Shown here in pieces: positions 48,189 through 58,871 of a stretch of 64,000 nt of DNA (within the stretch, counting starts at the first letter, position 1; each line of letters opens with the position of its first letter). The stretch is from the NCBI GenBank assembly GCA_040437565.1, contig JBDOQK010000026.1:1-64000 (forward strand), given 5' to 3'. Below the pieces are notes generated by a model. That model ran no database searches and was not told the origin of the DNA. It saw only the letters and a program-made list of their open reading frames with translations. Made by a program: the position numbers and the translations under genes. The DNA comes from Albugo candida. Its lineage: Eukaryota; Oomycota; Peronosporomycetes; Albuginales.

Positions 48189-50492
48189 TCACATCCAACG
48201 CACCAGACCAATTCCTTCTTCATTGTTTTCAGACTCACTGAGGATAGAATGTCGAAAATCCGAAGAGAACCAAATGAATGCTTGAACAAAGCCCTGAGAG
48301 TACACAAAGAAATCACTCGAGTACAGCCAAGTCGTCCCCGAAATGACTTTGACGTCGTGCAAGAAGCCAACGATTATCGGAACACCATAATTTAGCAGAA
48401 AGCCAAAAGTTACCCAAAGTAAGAGACGATATTGCTGATACGATTTGTTTGCATGCAGAGTCATAGACTCTGGAAGAAACTTTCGGATCAAACAAAGTGC
48501 CAAACCGATAAGACCGAATATCAAATCACGAGGCACATGGTAGAAAACGACTCGAGCCCAAGTGGGGCTGTGTTCCAAAAAGCACGTGGAGTAGAAATGC
48601 GATACATTTGGAACTGTACCAATAATGTCCAAGGCAGAAGATAAGACTGCGGCAACCGTCCCGAGCGCAATGGCGAGTGTGATGAACGAATACTGGTGGA
48701 TATGTCGAGCGTTTTCTGTGAATGCAGAATTGGTGTGCGAAGAAAATGCACTCGTGGTGACTTTTCGATACTGCAGAACAAGCTGAAGCACGACGCATCC
48801 ATACAAAGTAAACATAAGTGTGCCAGCAAATTGCTCCGATACGAACGAAGCTCGACAAAATAAAGTACGACCAGCAATCAGAGTTAGATTAGACAGCCAT
48901 ATCATCAGATTGTAGGCGAGTATTGCGCTCGACAGATACAGTATCAGATCCTTTGTCTCTTGACATGAAGCTGAACTGTGTTTGCCAAACAATGAAAAGG
49001 CCACCAAGAAAGAAGAGATGATCGATACACTCGACCAAAACAGTGCGAAAATTCGATATGTCTTTGTTGACGCGGTTTTGATGTCCCAATCCAAATGCTG
49101 AGGCATGTGCGTGCCAAACGGAGCCCTTATGGATGGCACCGAGGGAGAGGTACCTTGAACGATTCCTTGTGACTCGGAAGCAGAAAAAGTACCACAATGA
49201 GAATTCGCGGTCGAGCAAGCAAATCCGATGCGTTTTTCTTTCATATCGTACAGCGTGTAATACTTTTTCATAAACACGTCACCCAAAACCCACATCTCTT
49301 GGCCATTGGGCTGCAACAACGCTACACATGTGAGATCGACACATAGCGTGTAATCGGGTCCGTCTAAACTGAAGAAAAGATGCGATTTTGTTTCCGATCC
49401 TGCAACTCGGAATTGTATTGAGGGGAAATCGACTCCGGAACATAGAAAACATTGGAACGCCTGCGCTGTGTAGCCACAGTAACAACCACGCGCTTGAGCA
49501 TACGCAGCTATCTGATACAATAGAGAAAGATACAGCTTGCTAGGAACACCAAGAAGTGAAGTTCCAGTGTCCACGAAGCCAATGCACTCAGTAACGTAAT
49601 TATTCGGTGATTCAACTTGTTCCCGGTTATCTGTACCAGAGCCGCTTCCACAAATGGTAACACCAGTATGAGCAGACTGTAGTCCTTCCACTTGGACAGT
49701 TATGAAAGCAATACGCCAGAATGTATACATTCCGAACTGAGGAACCACGTCCGTATACAACCAGACAGCGTTCGTTCTGTCCAGTCTTTCCTGGTCAAAG
49801 CCTCCAAGATGTAATTCCGATCCTGCAGAATTCGGCTCTTTGCTGAGATAAAACGCGAAAACGGGTTTGAGTTCTTTATGCTGATGGATGAGCTGAATAA
49901 AAACAGGAGGATGTGTGAATGTCGAGAGACCATTAAACGCCATTCCAAGCAATCCATCTGCTTTCATGTTCCTCATCGACTCTTCCTCATAATCCACAAT
50001 TCCAAATGTGACATTTTCGATCATAAAATTCACAATTTGCACAGAATCCTGTCCATAGAAACCGGCCACTTTTCCACTTCCATATTCCAACTGAAATCTC
50101 GATTTTTTCTTACTTTTTTGTCGGAATGTCTCGGAATGTCTCGAATCAAATCTTTTGAGTCCTCCGCAATTGTCGCAGCTTTTCGCTGGGACCCAAAGAT
50201 CAGAAGATCCGGTGTCAAAGCACACAGAGACATTTTGAAGAGGTTGACCGATGGATATCGTTCCATAGAACTGAAATTCCATATAGTTCACCAGTGGGAC
50301 ATTACCCATGGCCGCAAGCTGCAACATTCCCAGGGTTTTGAGCTCTTCATTGAAGGAGATTTGATTGATTTGAGAAGCTAGGTCTTCAGTGTTCTTCTCG
50401 ATGACATGCTGGGATAATGGAATCTTCAATGGCAAGGGCACGATCAATAGAATCAGACTCGATGCAAGCAGGCCAAGTAGACCCCAAGCCAT
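48189..50492 (-). CDS. Aspartic protease-GPCR fusion protein (oomycete AP5-like)
   Basis: Start taken as ATG 50,492 (MAWGLLGLLASSLILLIV), giving 767 residues without introns; the frame is open upstream but has no earlier ATG. The first 25 residues are a signal peptide or anchor. A pepsin-type domain (about 65-430) has both active-site motifs, FDTGSSDLWVP (Asp 93) and FVDTGTSLLG (Asp 308), the EYGSGKVAGF flap and several Cys pairs. After a linker, residues about 480-755 hold seven hydrophobic helices, beginning RIFALFWSSVSIISSF and ending FVQAFIWFSS, like cAMP-receptor-type GPCRs. This fusion is known in Phytophthora and relatives (aspartic protease group AP5). The protease would face outside or the lumen and might process or gate the receptor; that is inference. 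It is the strongest sign of an oomycete source. Confidence 0.92.
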   Translation of the reverse strand: MAWGLLGLLASSLILLIVPLPLKIPLSQHVIEKNTEDLASQINQISFNEELKTLGMLQLAAMGNVPLVNYMEFQFYGTISIGQPLQNVSVCFDTGSSDLWVPAKSCDNCGGLKRFDSRHSETFRQKSKKKSRFQLEYGSGKVAGFYGQDSVQIVNFMIENVTFGIVDYEEESMRNMKADGLLGMAFNGLSTFTHPPVFIQLIHQHKELKPVFAFYLSKEPNSAGSELHLGGFDQERLDRTNAVWLYTDVVPQFGMYTFWRIAFITVQVEGLQSAHTGVTICGSGSGTDNREQVESPNNYVTECIGFVDTGTSLLGVPSKLYLSLLYQIAAYAQARGCYCGYTAQAFQCFLCSGVDFPSIQFRVAGSETKSHLFFSLDGPDYTLCVDLTCVALLQPNGQEMWVLGDVFMKKYYTLYDMKEKRIGFACSTANSHCGTFSASESQGIVQGTSPSVPSIRAPFGTHMPQHLDWDIKTASTKTYRIFALFWSSVSIISSFLVAFSLFGKHSSASCQETKDLILYLSSAILAYNLMIWLSNLTLIAGRTLFCRASFVSEQFAGTLMFTLYGCVVLQLVLQYRKVTTSAFSSHTNSAFTENARHIHQYSFITLAIALGTVAAVLSSALDIIGTVPNVSHFYSTCFLEHSPTWARVVFYHVPRDLIFGLIGLALCLIRKFLPESMTLHANKSYQQYRLLLWVTFGFLLNYGVPIIVGFLHDVKVISGTTWLYSSDFFVYSQGFVQAFIWFSSDFRHSILSESENNEEGIGLVRWM

Positions 50493-50509
50493 AATTTTAG
50501 CAGCCGATG

Positions 50510-50894
50510 GAAGTATCAAATGCTCGTTTATGACCAATCATAGCGCATATTAGGAAATAGACATTTCGCAATTCCTTAAACTTCGACTTTAACTTTTGAC
50601 TTCGATTTTGTTTGTTAGGCTTTTCACCAACAAAGCAGACTTTCATACAGANNNNNNNNNNNNNNNNNNNNNNNNNNNNNNNNNNNNNNNNNNNNNNNNN
50701 NNNNNNNNNNNNNNNNNNNNNNNNNNNNNNNNNNNNNNNNNNNNNNNNNNNGAAGTATCAAATGCTCGTTTATGACCAATCATAGCGCATATTAGGAAAT
50801 AGACATTTCGCGATTCCTTAAACTTCGACTTTTAACTTTTGACTTTAATTTTGTTTGTTAGGCTTTTCACCAACAAAGCAGACTTTCATACAGA
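50510..50894. repeat. 100-N gap (50,652-50,751) flanked by an imperfect 142-143 bp copy
   Basis: 50,510-50,651 recurs at 50,752-50,894 with about three substitutions and one inserted base. The copies include the region just upstream of the protease-GPCR start. The small differences fit two haplotypes of a heterozygous diploid better than sequencing noise. Confidence 0.85.
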
Positions 50895-51565
50895 AAAATA
50901 CCTTCAACAAGTCCACGAAAATGTCTCAAGCGTATAATTATGGAATGTGTGCAAAGAAGAATACATCCTTGCATGTACGATATTTGCATTAGATTCCTAG
51001 TCATCCTGCGCGATACAACCGCGTACAGCCACTTGTCATTTCATTACAATGTTCTCGGTGGAACTTATGATCCAGTTGGGAAGCAATGATAGCCATCCAT
51101 CTGATCTTTACATCCGTTACTTGCACCATTGCGGTACTCGAGCATCAACATGTAGTGTCGCATAAGGTTATAGAGTATTCTCTCCATTCTCGTTCTTTGC
51201 GGCTGCACAAAGAGAGCACCAATCACTTGTACTTGTAGTGAATAATCGCATTGTTAATCATGTCAATATCGACCACGGTAGAATATGAGACAATTCTATA
51301 TCGAGTTGAGCAGTACAACAAGCAATAAGAGATGGACAAAGTGAGACAAATACAAACTACTTGGGATTTGTATGGGGAAAGGTTATTATGATCTATGGTA
51401 GGTAGGGCGTGAGCCATCTATCGCCAGACGTAAGGTTCATGGTCAGAATAGAGAAAAAGCTTTGAATCACAGCCACGGATTGGTTCAAAATCACTACATT
51501 CAAGTCTGTGCTCGGCGACACAGTTGCCAATTTGCTCGATAGCGTGATATATAACGATTAGAAGT
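50895..51565. other. Intergenic region (670 bp)
   Basis: This lies between the divergent protease-GPCR and PH-domain genes and probably holds both promoters. No distinct motif was identified, and the overlapping short frames on the minus strand look like chance. Confidence 0.5.
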
Positions 51566-52523
51566 ATGGGAGGCGATCGTCGGGCGATAGTTTGTCTGCA
51601 GGCTGCACCCACGCGTGCTCGGTCTGCAGAATGTGAAGGATACTTGCAGATACGGAAATGTAAGAAGCGTTCTATCAAGTGGAAAAAACGCTATCTGGCA
51701 CTTTATGGCTCCAAGATGTACATCTTCAGCAGTAGATTTGATGCCACTCGTCTTCACAATCTCCGCGATGAATGGATACTTGTTTGTGGGGGAGTTGCTC
51801 AAACGTGTGTTTCCACTTCGCGAAGAATCGATGCAAATAATGCAAATCTCTCGCTCCATTTATGTCTCAAGTTTACAATAACGAATGGTATCGAGTATCT
51901 CGCAAGAGCTGATGGACGTGCAGATTACGCGAAATGGATAACAGCGTGTTACCGACTATGCTGGCAATCAACTGGGCCGTATGGTGATCTATATCACACA
52001 GGAATGTCATTAGAAGCTCGAGATGAATCCAAGGGATCCGTGAATCATGAGTGTAGTAGCATCGAGGCATCGACCGATCAAGAAATTGATGGAGCAGAAA
52101 CGCCGTTAGCAAAGATAGATGGAGTCATGTTGAGTGCATCGGCAAGTGGGAGCAAACATGTGTCATTTACAGACAATGTATCTATTCGAGAGATCTCGCC
52201 CATCGATGAGCGATTCCATCCAGATGTCTACTATTCATGCGAGGAAGTGGAAAAGTTTATGAATCACAAACGAAGTCTGCTCTCTCGAACGGAAGAAGTA
52301 ATGACATGTGCGTATTTTTCTCTCAAGGAGAAACGAAGTGCTTTTCATTGCAGTAATAGAGAAAAGGATGCTTGTCGTTAAAAGTCGTAAAACACACGAT
52401 CAACGATATCGATACTCTATCTCCGACAAGCGAGCATTTAGTTTCATAACACATCAAAAGACTTGCGAAGACATTATAACATTCACTCGGCACATTCGAT
52501 GTGGCAAAAAGCCACTAATTTAG
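51566..52523 (+). CDS. PH-domain protein
   Basis: Starts at ATG 51,566. Residues about 22-133 form a pleckstrin-homology domain: EGYLQIRKCKKRSIKWKKRY opens it, YLALYGSKMYIFSS gives the next strands, and RADYAKWITACYRLCW is the closing helix with its usual Trp. PH domains bind phosphoinositides or proteins at membranes. A Ser- and acid-rich tail follows with a possible SH/PP1-like KHVSFTDNVS segment. Unspliced, the frame stops at 52,381. A 46-bp intron (52,308-52,353; GTGCGT...TGCAG) would instead continue in frame through a basic tail (IEKRMLVVKSRKTHDQRY) to a stop at 52,523, about 303 residues in all. Either end is possible, and the spliced form fits the neighbours' intron sizes. The specific role is unknown. 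Confidence 0.75.
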
Positions 52524-52802
52524 CCCGAGAAATGCATGCAGTTCAGTGTGTCCATTGTTAAGGCGTAATAAAGTTCTGAAATATTTGCTCATTTTGTTTC
52601 GAAATACTCGGGTGCTACTACTTGGGTACAAAATGCTAATAGATTTCTTGCAGCTTCCCATCCACTTACAACGTCTCATATAAAGCTTTCCAAGTATTCG
52701 ATTTGTAAAAATAGAAACATTTGTTCACAACAGTAATTTACAATCGATAGAATGTCAGGTAAAGCGCGTAATTAGCTCAGAAGCGATCGTTTTCGACGCA
52801 AA
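52524..52802. other. Short intergenic region
   Basis: 280 bases between two plus-strand genes; presumably the 3' end of one and the promoter of the next. Confidence 0.5.
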
Positions 52803-54698
52803 ATGACTGCTATTCACTTAAGTCAATGTGTGCCAAACGTCATTTCGATAGAGATTTCGGTCGCGAAAGCGACACAATTCGGTGCACAAATGATGCAAGA
52901 AGAAGGGTATAAAGTATTAAAGAAACAGCGTCTTTGCGTCAGTCAAATTGACTCTCAATTGGGCTCAATTCTCGATGAAATTCGCCGTGCAAAAGAACGA
53001 CTACAGCTCGACATGCAAAAAGCTGAAAATTCCAGCCATCAAGACGATCAGGACACAGTAAACGGGATACACTGTGAAGAGAAATCAACTCAACAAAACA
53101 GCTCGGACACACAGCAGGAGACCAAGCACATCCTCGAAGAGTTTATAGAGCATGTGAGCTCATTAAACGTGGAGCAAAAGGTGGCAAATGAGTTCAAATC
53201 TTTGCATATTGTGCTGTCGAAATTCGGCAAACAAATCGATAAAGTGAGTCAAAATTTTAACTCGTAAATTGTGTCCAAATAAAGTGATTTCGTAGCAATT
53301 ATCAAACGAAATCGCAGCAAAATTGACTCAATCCGAGAAATTCGATCACTCTTTGGTGGCCAAAATGATCGCAGAATATTTGTATCAGAACGGGCAAANN
53401 NNNNNNNNNNNNNNNNNNNNNNNNNNNNNNNNNNNNNNNNNNNNNNNNNNNNNNNNNNNNNNNNNNNNNNNNNNNNNNNNNNNNNNNNNNNNNNNNNNAA
53501 ATAAAGTGATTTCGTAGCAATTATCAAACGAAATCGCAGCAAAATTGACTCAATCCGAGAAATTCGATCACTCTTTGGTGGCCAAAATGATCGCAGAATA
53601 TTTGTATCAGAACGGGCAAATCGAAGCCGCCGACGCTTTTTGTATTGTGAGAGTGGCCCATTGAAGTTTTGAATTGAAAGCCCTCAACGGCTCTGTAGGA
53701 AGCCAAGCTTCATCTCTCCAAATCTTATCGACAATGCTTTGTGGACTTGCACAAAAATCTAAAAAGCTTGGCACAACGCGATTTGGATCCGGCAATAGCG
53801 TAAGCAATGACTTTCTGTCAGACTGTGATGCTCACAATTGATCAAAAGATGGGCTCGTTCGCGTCGGAAGGAATTACAAAGGATCCATTCTGATGTGGAG
53901 TTTGAGCTGATTCAGCTCAAGTACTTGGATCTTCTGGAAAAGTGTACGGACGTGATGGATGCTATCAAATTCGCCAATGCCGAACTGTCAATGTACCACA
54001 TCACCCATAGACGCGGTAAAGCATCACAATATATCTTCCACATTCTCCAACTTTGTAAAATGTAGAAATTGGGAGACTTATGAGCTGCGCTCTGTACAAA
54101 AAAAAATTACACGAATCCCCGTACAAATTATTTTTTCAGCCGGAAAGATGGAGTGAGGTTGGCGAATCCATGGTACTTGCATGCTGCAACATTGAGCGTG
54201 TTCCGTATCGCCCATATTTGCAGACTTGGTATAGCTCGAATCTTTGCGTCCGTCTTATCTCATTTGTATTTCAAGTCTGGCGGCAGGAACTCATGCATTA
54301 CCAGCGATGAAAAAGCTGGCTTCAGTTTCAGAGACTACATTCACCGGCTGGATCACAGACAAACAATTCCCTGTAAATAGCTCGTTGGCATTCCAAAGCT
54401 CAAAGCTGAAACTCGCCTTTAGGTCGAATTTCCTCTACGAGACGAACATCGATTTCATTCAGTGTTTTCGTGTCCTGTTTCGAAGGAAGAAAGCACGCCA
54501 GAAAATCCTCCGGTCTTGCTGAAATGCGGTCATGTTATCTGTAAATCATGTGTCAAGAGAATTTCGTTCAATGTGCCCAGGTACACGACACTCTTTTGGA
54601 GAAGCGTACCCAGCCAATTCTTACGTAGCGGAAAATTCAAATGTCCAACGTGCCCGATGGATCAAACACTTTTCGATATCAGTGAGCTCGTCTTCTAA
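52803..54698 (+). CDS. RMD5: RMD5/GID2-type RING E3 ubiquitin ligase, eight exons
   Basis: Exons: 52,803-53,243; 53,518-53,646 (its first part also lies before the gap at 53,296-53,398); 53,699-53,799; 53,849-54,015; 54,066-54,228; 54,276-54,372; 54,423-54,580; 54,629-54,698. All introns are 47-52 bp with GT-AG ends and the frame holds throughout, giving about 441 residues. Order: coiled N-terminus, LisH-like helices (SLVAKMIAEYLYQNGQIEAA), CTLH/CRA region (DPAIAWARSRRKELQRI, ESPYKLFFQPERWSEV, AAGTHALPAMKK) and a degenerate RING (FSCPVSKEESTPENPPVLLK, CGHVICKSC, GKFKCPTCP). The RING spacing and its Ser/Pro residues match the Rmd5/RMND5 subunit of the GID/CTLH ligase, which in yeast degrades gluconeogenic enzymes. 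The N gap and copied exon 2 are assembly artefacts, not a lesion. Confidence 0.9.
53277..53620. repeat. 100-N gap (53,399-53,498) flanked by a 122-bp direct copy, inside the RMD5 gene
   Basis: 53,277-53,398 recurs at 53,499-53,620 and includes the end of intron 1 and the first part of exon 2. Removing one copy and the N run restores one continuous exon. Confidence 0.92.
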
Positions 54699-54987
54699 GC
54701 GAGAAACAGCTCACACAGCGTTATTCGCACAAGTAATCGAGCCAAAATATATGAAAATTATTGTCAACGTGTGCCTACCACCATCGTCCACGTCGTCAAG
54801 TAGCGCCAGCGTGAGACTGGCAACATGTTTGGGGGGCCTCTGTGTCCTTTAAATAGGCTGAGACAGCGTTTTTATTCCTGGCTTGGGTTGCTGTTGTCAT
54901 CTCACAATAGGACGTAAACCTTCCATTCTTATCAATTAGAGCGCTTGTACGGAATCTCACTCGACAATCTTCCAGCATTCTCACGCG
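54699..54987. other. Short intergenic region with possible TATA-like element
   Basis: 290 bases between RMD5 and the subtilisin gene. A TTTAAATAGG stretch near 54,848-54,857 could serve as a core promoter element for the latter. Confidence 0.35.
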
Positions 54988-56319
54988 ATGAATATACGAG
55001 CAACAATCCTCGCTCTCTCCCTGGCATGTCGAGGTCTCCCAGCTCAGCCCGTTCACCATTCCGTCCGATTGAATGTCATCGTCACCATGCAGGAAGGCAC
55101 AAATGCTGTTTTGGAACAAGTTCCCGTCAAATTTGCCACCCGTTCCAAAAAAATAAAAAATCTCAAAGACCGATTGGAAGGACATTCTCGAAGGAGCCAA
55201 ACCAGTGTCATTGATCTTTTAAGTATGTCGGACGATATGTATGATCGTTCGGAGAGCTTTTGGCTCACAAATCAAATTGTGGTCTATAACGCGACTTGGA
55301 AATTGGTCAAAAGACTTCGCAGATTATCTTCCGTTATGGATGTTTCACCAGAGAGCGTTTTCCCTTTATTCAATCCAGTGCAGGTAGACACTGCCAGTGA
55401 TCCAACGTCATTCGACTCGAGTAATTGGAATATCGCACAAATTGGAGCTCCCAAAATATGGAGCTCGGGGTACACGGGAGCCGATGTGGTCGTTGGATCC
55501 ATTGACACGGGCGTACGCGCTTCCCATCAAGCCTTACGCTCAGCTTTCCGATCCACTCATAATTGGTATGATCCTGAGACGAAATCATCGACACCGTACG
55601 ATGCAACTGGGCACGGGACGCATGTAATGGGAATTATCGCAGGGAATAATGGAATCGGTGTGGCTCCCGATGTGAAATGGATCACATGCAAAGGTTGTCG
55701 TTCAAGTGGATGTGTGGTATCCGATCTACTTGCTTGTTTTCAATTTATGCTTTGTCCGACAAAATGGGACGGCACCGGGAAGGATTGCTCTAAAGCTCCT
55801 GACGTCGTCAATAATAGTTGGGGCGCTGGGCAGGGTATCACAACATTCAATTCGGTTATTAATGCATGGCGATCCGCTGGAATCATTCCTGTGTTCGCAT
55901 CGGGAAACACGGGGCCCTCCTGCGGGTCGGTAGTATCACCAGGAGATAATACAAATGTGATCACTGTTGGAGCGACGGATATGAACGATCAATTGGGAAG
56001 TTATAGCGGCAAAGGACCTACGTCCAAGGGAGCGATCAAGCCTGATTTGGTCGCGCCGGGAAGCTCTATCACGTCGAGCTGTTTCAAGTCCGATGCGGAG
56101 TTTTGTGTGAAATCAGGAACGAGTATGTCGACGCCTCATGTAAGCGGTGCAATCGCGCTGTATTTAAGCAAAGTCCCAAACGCAACGTACGCGTCCGTGC
56201 GGTCGATTTTTCAAAAGACCACGGTCACTGCGTCTGTGTCGGCGAGCTCAAGTTGCTCGGATGGCAGCGCGTATCCGAATAATAATTTCGGCTTTGGAAG
56301 GTTGAATTTATCATTTTGA
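54988..56319 (+). CDS. Secreted subtilisin-like serine protease
   Basis: An intronless frame of 443 residues from ATG 54,988. Residues 1-20 are a short signal peptide (MNIRATILALSLACRGLPAQ) and about 21-135 act as the propeptide, rich in basic residues (RSKKIKNLKDRLEGHSRRS). The peptidase S8 domain follows with a full triad and oxyanion Asn: Asp173 (VVVGSIDTGV), His209 (GHGTHVMGIIAG), Asn307 (FASGNTGPSCG) and Ser379 (SGTSMSTPHVSG). Several Cys (CKGCRSSGC, CSKAP) suggest disulfides. It ends directly after the catalytic domain, without a P-domain or repeats. Related secreted subtilisins are frequent in oomycetes and act on extracellular protein. A polyadenylation-like AATAAA lies about 25 bases after the stop. 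Confidence 0.92.
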   Translation: MNIRATILALSLACRGLPAQPVHHSVRLNVIVTMQEGTNAVLEQVPVKFATRSKKIKNLKDRLEGHSRRSQTSVIDLLSMSDDMYDRSESFWLTNQIVVYNATWKLVKRLRRLSSVMDVSPESVFPLFNPVQVDTASDPTSFDSSNWNIAQIGAPKIWSSGYTGADVVVGSIDTGVRASHQALRSAFRSTHNWYDPETKSSTPYDATGHGTHVMGIIAGNNGIGVAPDVKWITCKGCRSSGCVVSDLLACFQFMLCPTKWDGTGKDCSKAPDVVNNSWGAGQGITTFNSVINAWRSAGIIPVFASGNTGPSCGSVVSPGDNTNVITVGATDMNDQLGSYSGKGPTSKGAIKPDLVAPGSSITSSCFKSDAEFCVKSGTSMSTPHVSGAIALYLSKVPNATYASVRSIFQKTTVTASVSASSSCSDGSAYPNNNFGFGRLNLSF

Positions 56320-56597
56320 ATTATAGTATATTATAGTATAAGGAATAAAATGTGCGACAAAATTCGGTATAAAACGAAGCGATAACTGAACGATGGTGTA
56401 GAGTGTTGCTTCCTACTACCGAGATATATATGCATCGAATTTTTAACCAGTGAATTAATAGCGTGTTGGGTTACTAACCAATCAATCATGTTCGACTATC
56501 TGTGCTATCCAATCATTTTTCGTCGTATGTCAACAGCGAACGTCTCTATTCTTAGACTGTTCATAATTGTCGAAATACTTTACCTTCGCATTGAGCA

Positions 56598-58813
56598 ATG
56601 TTTCTGATAAAGCCAAAGCATTTGACGGTATCGCAGGAAAAGTCTGTACTTGCGCAGTGTTTCGACAGTCAGAATGAGCCATTATTACGCTCTTGTGAAT
56701 GGAAATACGTTGCTGAAGGCGGTGCAAATGTTCTCTTTCGACATACAGCGACGTATGAAGGCCACTATTTCCACGGTAAGATTCTTCGTGTAAAAAAATG
56801 TGATATCACGTCGATTTCGCAAACACAACCGGCGCATTATCCGAATCCGAAGAAGGTGTTGGAGTACGCACAGAAAGATTTGATGCCGTTTATGAGTGGA
56901 AGTCGANNNNNNNNNNNNNNNNNNNNNNNNNNNNNNNNNNNNNNNNNNNNNNNNNNNNNNNNNNNNNNNNNNNNNNNNNNNNNNNNNNNNNNNNNNNNNN
57001 NNNNNNCTCTTGTGAATGGAAATACGTTGCTGAAGGCGGTGCAAATGTTCTCTTTCGACATACAGCGACGTATGAAGGCCACTATTTCCACGGTAAGATT
57101 CTTCGTGTAAAAAAATGTGATATCACGTCGATTTCGCAAACACAACCGGCGCATTATCCGAATCCGAAGAAGGTGTTGGAGTACGCACAGAAAGATTTGA
57201 TGCCGTTTATGAGTGGAAGTCGAACAACTTACCTGCAAGTTGCTCAATTAATTCAAGTAAATCAACAATTTTTAATCGAGTTAAATCAACAATTGATGGA
57301 CTCCAGCAGCCGACCACAACATCGCCGAACTAGTCAAATTGATGTCTCATTGGATTGCGCCATGCTATTACCCGACGTATCAGTTTCCTCCGATCTCAAC
57401 ACGATGCAAGATGGAGCTCTAAGCGCCCCAATTGCTTCAAAATCAATACATGTAGCTCGCTCCTCGGCTTCTTTAGGCCTGGGCGACCAGCAAGGTCAAC
57501 AAAGCTCGCAAATATATGATTCTGTGCTGGATACCTGCTTCATTTTGACACCAACATCCTCCACTTCGGTCACATCATTGGATGTAAACAGCGATGATAT
57601 CAATAGTGGGGAAGAAGACTCGGCCATAGACGACCAACGACTTGAGATTGTGGCGAGTAATTGCAAGGAAAACTGCGCTCTATCGCATTCTGTACCGACA
57701 GGGAGCATTTTTGACTGCTGTTTTCGCAATATTTGTATCGAAATCAAGCCAAAGATTGGGTTTAAACCGCGTGGAGATGATCGTTTTCTGCCCAAGATCA
57801 AGACCCGAGTGTGTAGATTCTGTATGCACCAGCAATATAAACGAGCGATGGGTAAAATTGACGAAGTGAGCGCTTATTGTCCATTGGATTTGTTCTCTGG
57901 AAATTACGATCGGGTCAGAAAAGCGTTGTGTGCTCTTCAAAGCACCCCACAAAATAACTTTCGAGCATTTGTTCGATCCAGTGAAGGCGAAGTCGTAAAT
58001 GCGATCACCGGTATGAATGCAGATGCATTGCCCAAGGGAGCTTCACGAGCGTCGTATTCTTGCCATCGTAAACGTCTTGGATATCGCCATTCATGTCACT
58101 CGATTGGTACCGAGGCTGAAGCAGAATCATCAAAATTTGGCACAGAAGAGCACGTGATTTTTGATTTGGTCGAATTACTGGCTGACGTCTTACTCGGTCA
58201 CACAGTTTTAAACGACCTAAAAGAGATGCAAATGCTTGACCATATCAACGTCGATGGAATGTGGCATTTTCAAAAGTTTCTGGAGCGAATACATACGTTT
58301 ACGGCGGAAAAGGAATTTGCGAAAGATTTGGAAGATGCAAATTTGGAAGTGATATTGAACGAAATGGAAAAGTCAGGCACGGACGATGATACTGTCACAC
58401 GCTTTCTTACCATTTTGGAGTATGCGATGCTCGTGCTGAAGGATTACGATCGTAAAGTCTTGGAAGGCGTCACGAAATGGGAGTCTATGTCGATTGGAAT
58501 TCTCGATCGTTTATATCAGCATTTACTGCAGCGATTCGAGGTCGCTGCGACATTGAAAGATTGCTCGCTTTTATTTTATCTTCGCCGGATCGATGATGAT
58601 CGATCGACACACACAAGCCATTTACAAGGATTTCAGCATGTGATCTGTCATCGCGGTATGAGATTCAATTGTGTCATGGCTGTTGTCGATTTGGATGTCA
58701 AATCGCACAAATCCGTCGACGCGTACTACGCGTTGGATCAGAGAATCGTCTCATTTTTTGAGAAAATCAGTTTGCAGAGTGGTTTCCAAGGTTCTCTGTA
58801 TTGTCAGGAATAG
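56598..58813 (+). CDS. IPK1: Inositol-pentakisphosphate 2-kinase (IPK1)
   Basis: The true coding sequence is 56,598-56,906 joined to 57,224-58,813, because 57,007-57,223 is a second copy of 56,690-56,906 across a gap. This gives about 632 residues without introns. Family marks: CEWKYVAEGGANVLFRHTA (N-lobe, Gly-rich ATP site), KILRVKK, then the hallmark IEIKPKIGF, the zinc-binding CRFCMHQQYKRAMGK, YCPLDLFSGNYDRVRKAL and PQNNFRAF. Near the C-terminus CVMAVVDLDVKSHKS corresponds to the 'DLDxK' metal site. The enzyme makes phytate (InsP6) from Ins(1,3,4,5,6)P5 with ATP. A Ser/Gln/Asp-rich stretch (about residues 120-215) between the lobes makes it longer than plant or yeast forms (usually below 500). 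Confidence 0.9.
56690..57223. repeat. 100-N gap (56,907-57,006) flanked by a 217-bp direct copy, inside IPK1
   Basis: 56,690-56,906 recurs at 57,007-57,223. Collapsing the copies keeps the reading frame exactly (codon for Arg of SGSR, then Thr-Thr-Tyr), which strongly supports an assembly artefact. Confidence 0.93.
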
Positions 58814-58824
58814 ACGTGGAACCG

Positions 58825-58832
58825 CTCATTCT
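58825..58832 (+). promoter_or_regulatory. Possible oomycete initiator (Inr) element
   Basis: CTCATTCT lies 40-47 bases before the next start codon and fits the pyrimidine-rich 'TCAYTYY' core of oomycete initiator elements. Such short matches can occur by chance. Confidence 0.3.
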
Positions 58833-58871
58833 ATTAATATCAAGGGAGAATTCAAAAGAGCTCAGAAGCGC

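Noticed and set aside
48521-50381. Several open frames of 70-167 codons in other frames of the protease-GPCR gene
   Set aside because: Shadows of the long real frame, which has family motifs throughout.
56690-57223. Apparent internal duplication in IPK1
   Set aside because: The copies flank exactly 100 N and collapse to a perfect frame; an assembly artefact.
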